Shown piece by piece: positions 63,554-64,000 of a DNA stretch of 64,000 nt. Within the stretch, counting starts at the first letter, position 1; the number at the start of each line of letters is the position of its first letter. Position numbers and translations under genes: made by a program. The stretch comes from Pseudomonas fluorescens (GTDB lineage Bacteria; Pseudomonadota; Gammaproteobacteria; Pseudomonadales; Pseudomonadaceae): NCBI RefSeq assembly GCF_902497875.1, contig NZ_CABVHY010000015.1:1-64000 (forward strand). Direction: 5' to 3'. The notes below the pieces were generated by a model. It did not search any database, was not told the DNA's origin, and worked only from the letters and a program-made list of their open reading frames with translations.

Positions 63554-64000
63554 TCAATGCCCCGTCAATGGCAACCTGACGATGAACTCGCTACCCATAC
63601 CGTCACCTTCGCTGAGTCCGATCACCGTGCCGCCGTGGGCTTCCACCAGTTCGCGGACCACGGTCAGGCCGATGCCCAAGCCGGCTCCGTTGAAGCCGAC
63701 GGCGTGCACGTCCTGGACAAAGGGGTCGAAAATAAAGGGCAGGGCCTTTGCCGAAATGCCGATGCCGTTGTCGCAAATACTCATCACCAGAGTGTCGGCT
63801 TCGAGCGTTACGGACAGGCTGACGATGCCCCCGGCCGGTGTGTATTTGGCCGCATTCCCCAGGACGTTGCCCAGAATCTGAGTGAGGCGCACCGGGTCGC
63901 CGTTCACCGCGAGCATGCCGTCGGGAAGTCGGGCACTGAAATGTAACTGGTGAGCAGTCATCACCGGGCTGCAGACGGCGATGGCTTCGTGGATGATCTG
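63554..64000 (-). CDS. Sensor histidine kinase, 3' part (148 aa, cut by window edge)
   Basis: The C-terminal part of a two-component sensor kinase; the 5' part lies beyond the window. The HATPase domain is clear: N box NVLGNAAKYTPAGG, G1 box ICDNGIGI, and the G2 region GAGLGIGLTVVRELVEAHGG. The residues before these (from HQLHFSA back to IIHEA) are typical of the linker from the dimerisation domain. The signal sensed cannot be told. Confidence 0.92.
   Translation of the reverse strand, partial: QIIHEAIAVCSPVMTAHQLHFSARLPDGMLAVNGDPVRLTQILGNVLGNAAKYTPAGGIVSLSVTLEADTLVMSICDNGIGISAKALPFIFDPFVQDVHAVGFNGAGLGIGLTVVRELVEAHGGTVIGLSEGDGMGSEFIVRLPLTGH

Overview
The window is a stretch of a Pseudomonas chromosome, most likely from the P. 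fluorescens group. The evidence is a Pseudomonas-type 23S and 5S rRNA end, high-GC coding sequence, recC-recB-recD order, catR/catBCA and benR/benABCD clusters, a McpS-type chemoreceptor, an OprD porin, a DUF6124 protein, and many Pseudomonas REP doublets between genes. No prophage, plasmid, IS or CRISPR sequence was seen. All calls come from reading the sequence; no database search was run.

Layout. 1-1505: the 3' end of an rRNA operon (23S, 5S, terminator). 1570-10795: recCBD, the double-strand-break repair enzyme. 10970-15381 (minus): a four-gene unit with a TIM-barrel protein, a 2-oxoglutarate/Fe(II) oxygenase, an amino-acid binding protein and a fused permease-ATPase. 15727-17019: a YfiN-like membrane protein with a GGDAF motif. 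17045-20583: a LysR regulator and mmsAB (valine catabolism). 20828-22991: a cupin and kynBA. 23176-26082: an orphan TccC/RHS toxin-type protein with a variable C-terminal domain. 26197-29315: aroP, a 34-codon reading frame and an AntR-like regulator. 29312-37723: catR, catBCA, benR, benABCD. 37842-41244: kynR, kynU and an amino-acid permease. 41279-49749: redox enzymes, regulators, a TSUP permease, mdaB with a YgiN-like monooxygenase, an epimerase, a SulP transporter and an LprI-like protein. 49952-53416: a D-aminoacylase, a VOC protein, a DUF6124 protein and a FitAB/VapBC-type toxin-antitoxin pair. 53616-64000: a McpS-like chemoreceptor, two phosphatases of lipid or LPS type, a CocE hydrolase, a YfcC/DcuC-type transporter, a LysR regulator, an OprD porin and the 3' part of a sensor kinase.

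How the genes fit together. From 21 to 41 kb the window is mainly an aromatic catabolism region. AroP and the second permease can import aromatic amino acids. KynA, KynB and KynU turn tryptophan into anthranilate and alanine. BenABCD turn benzoate into catechol, and CatA, CatB and CatC carry catechol toward the beta-ketoadipate pathway. The step that would join the two halves, anthranilate dioxygenase (antABC), is not in the window although an AntR-like regulator is present. Two exact XylS-type boxes 21 bp apart precede benA. The right end (57.4-63.4 kb) looks like a porin-transporter-hydrolase scavenging module.

The features most worth a second look are the Cys-His-Asp pattern in the RHS tip, a REP sequence translated in frame inside that gene, the GGDAF cyclase with an intact inhibitory site, the oxygenase/ABC-transporter operon, and a toxin-antitoxin block flanked by two copies of a roughly 140-nt repeat.
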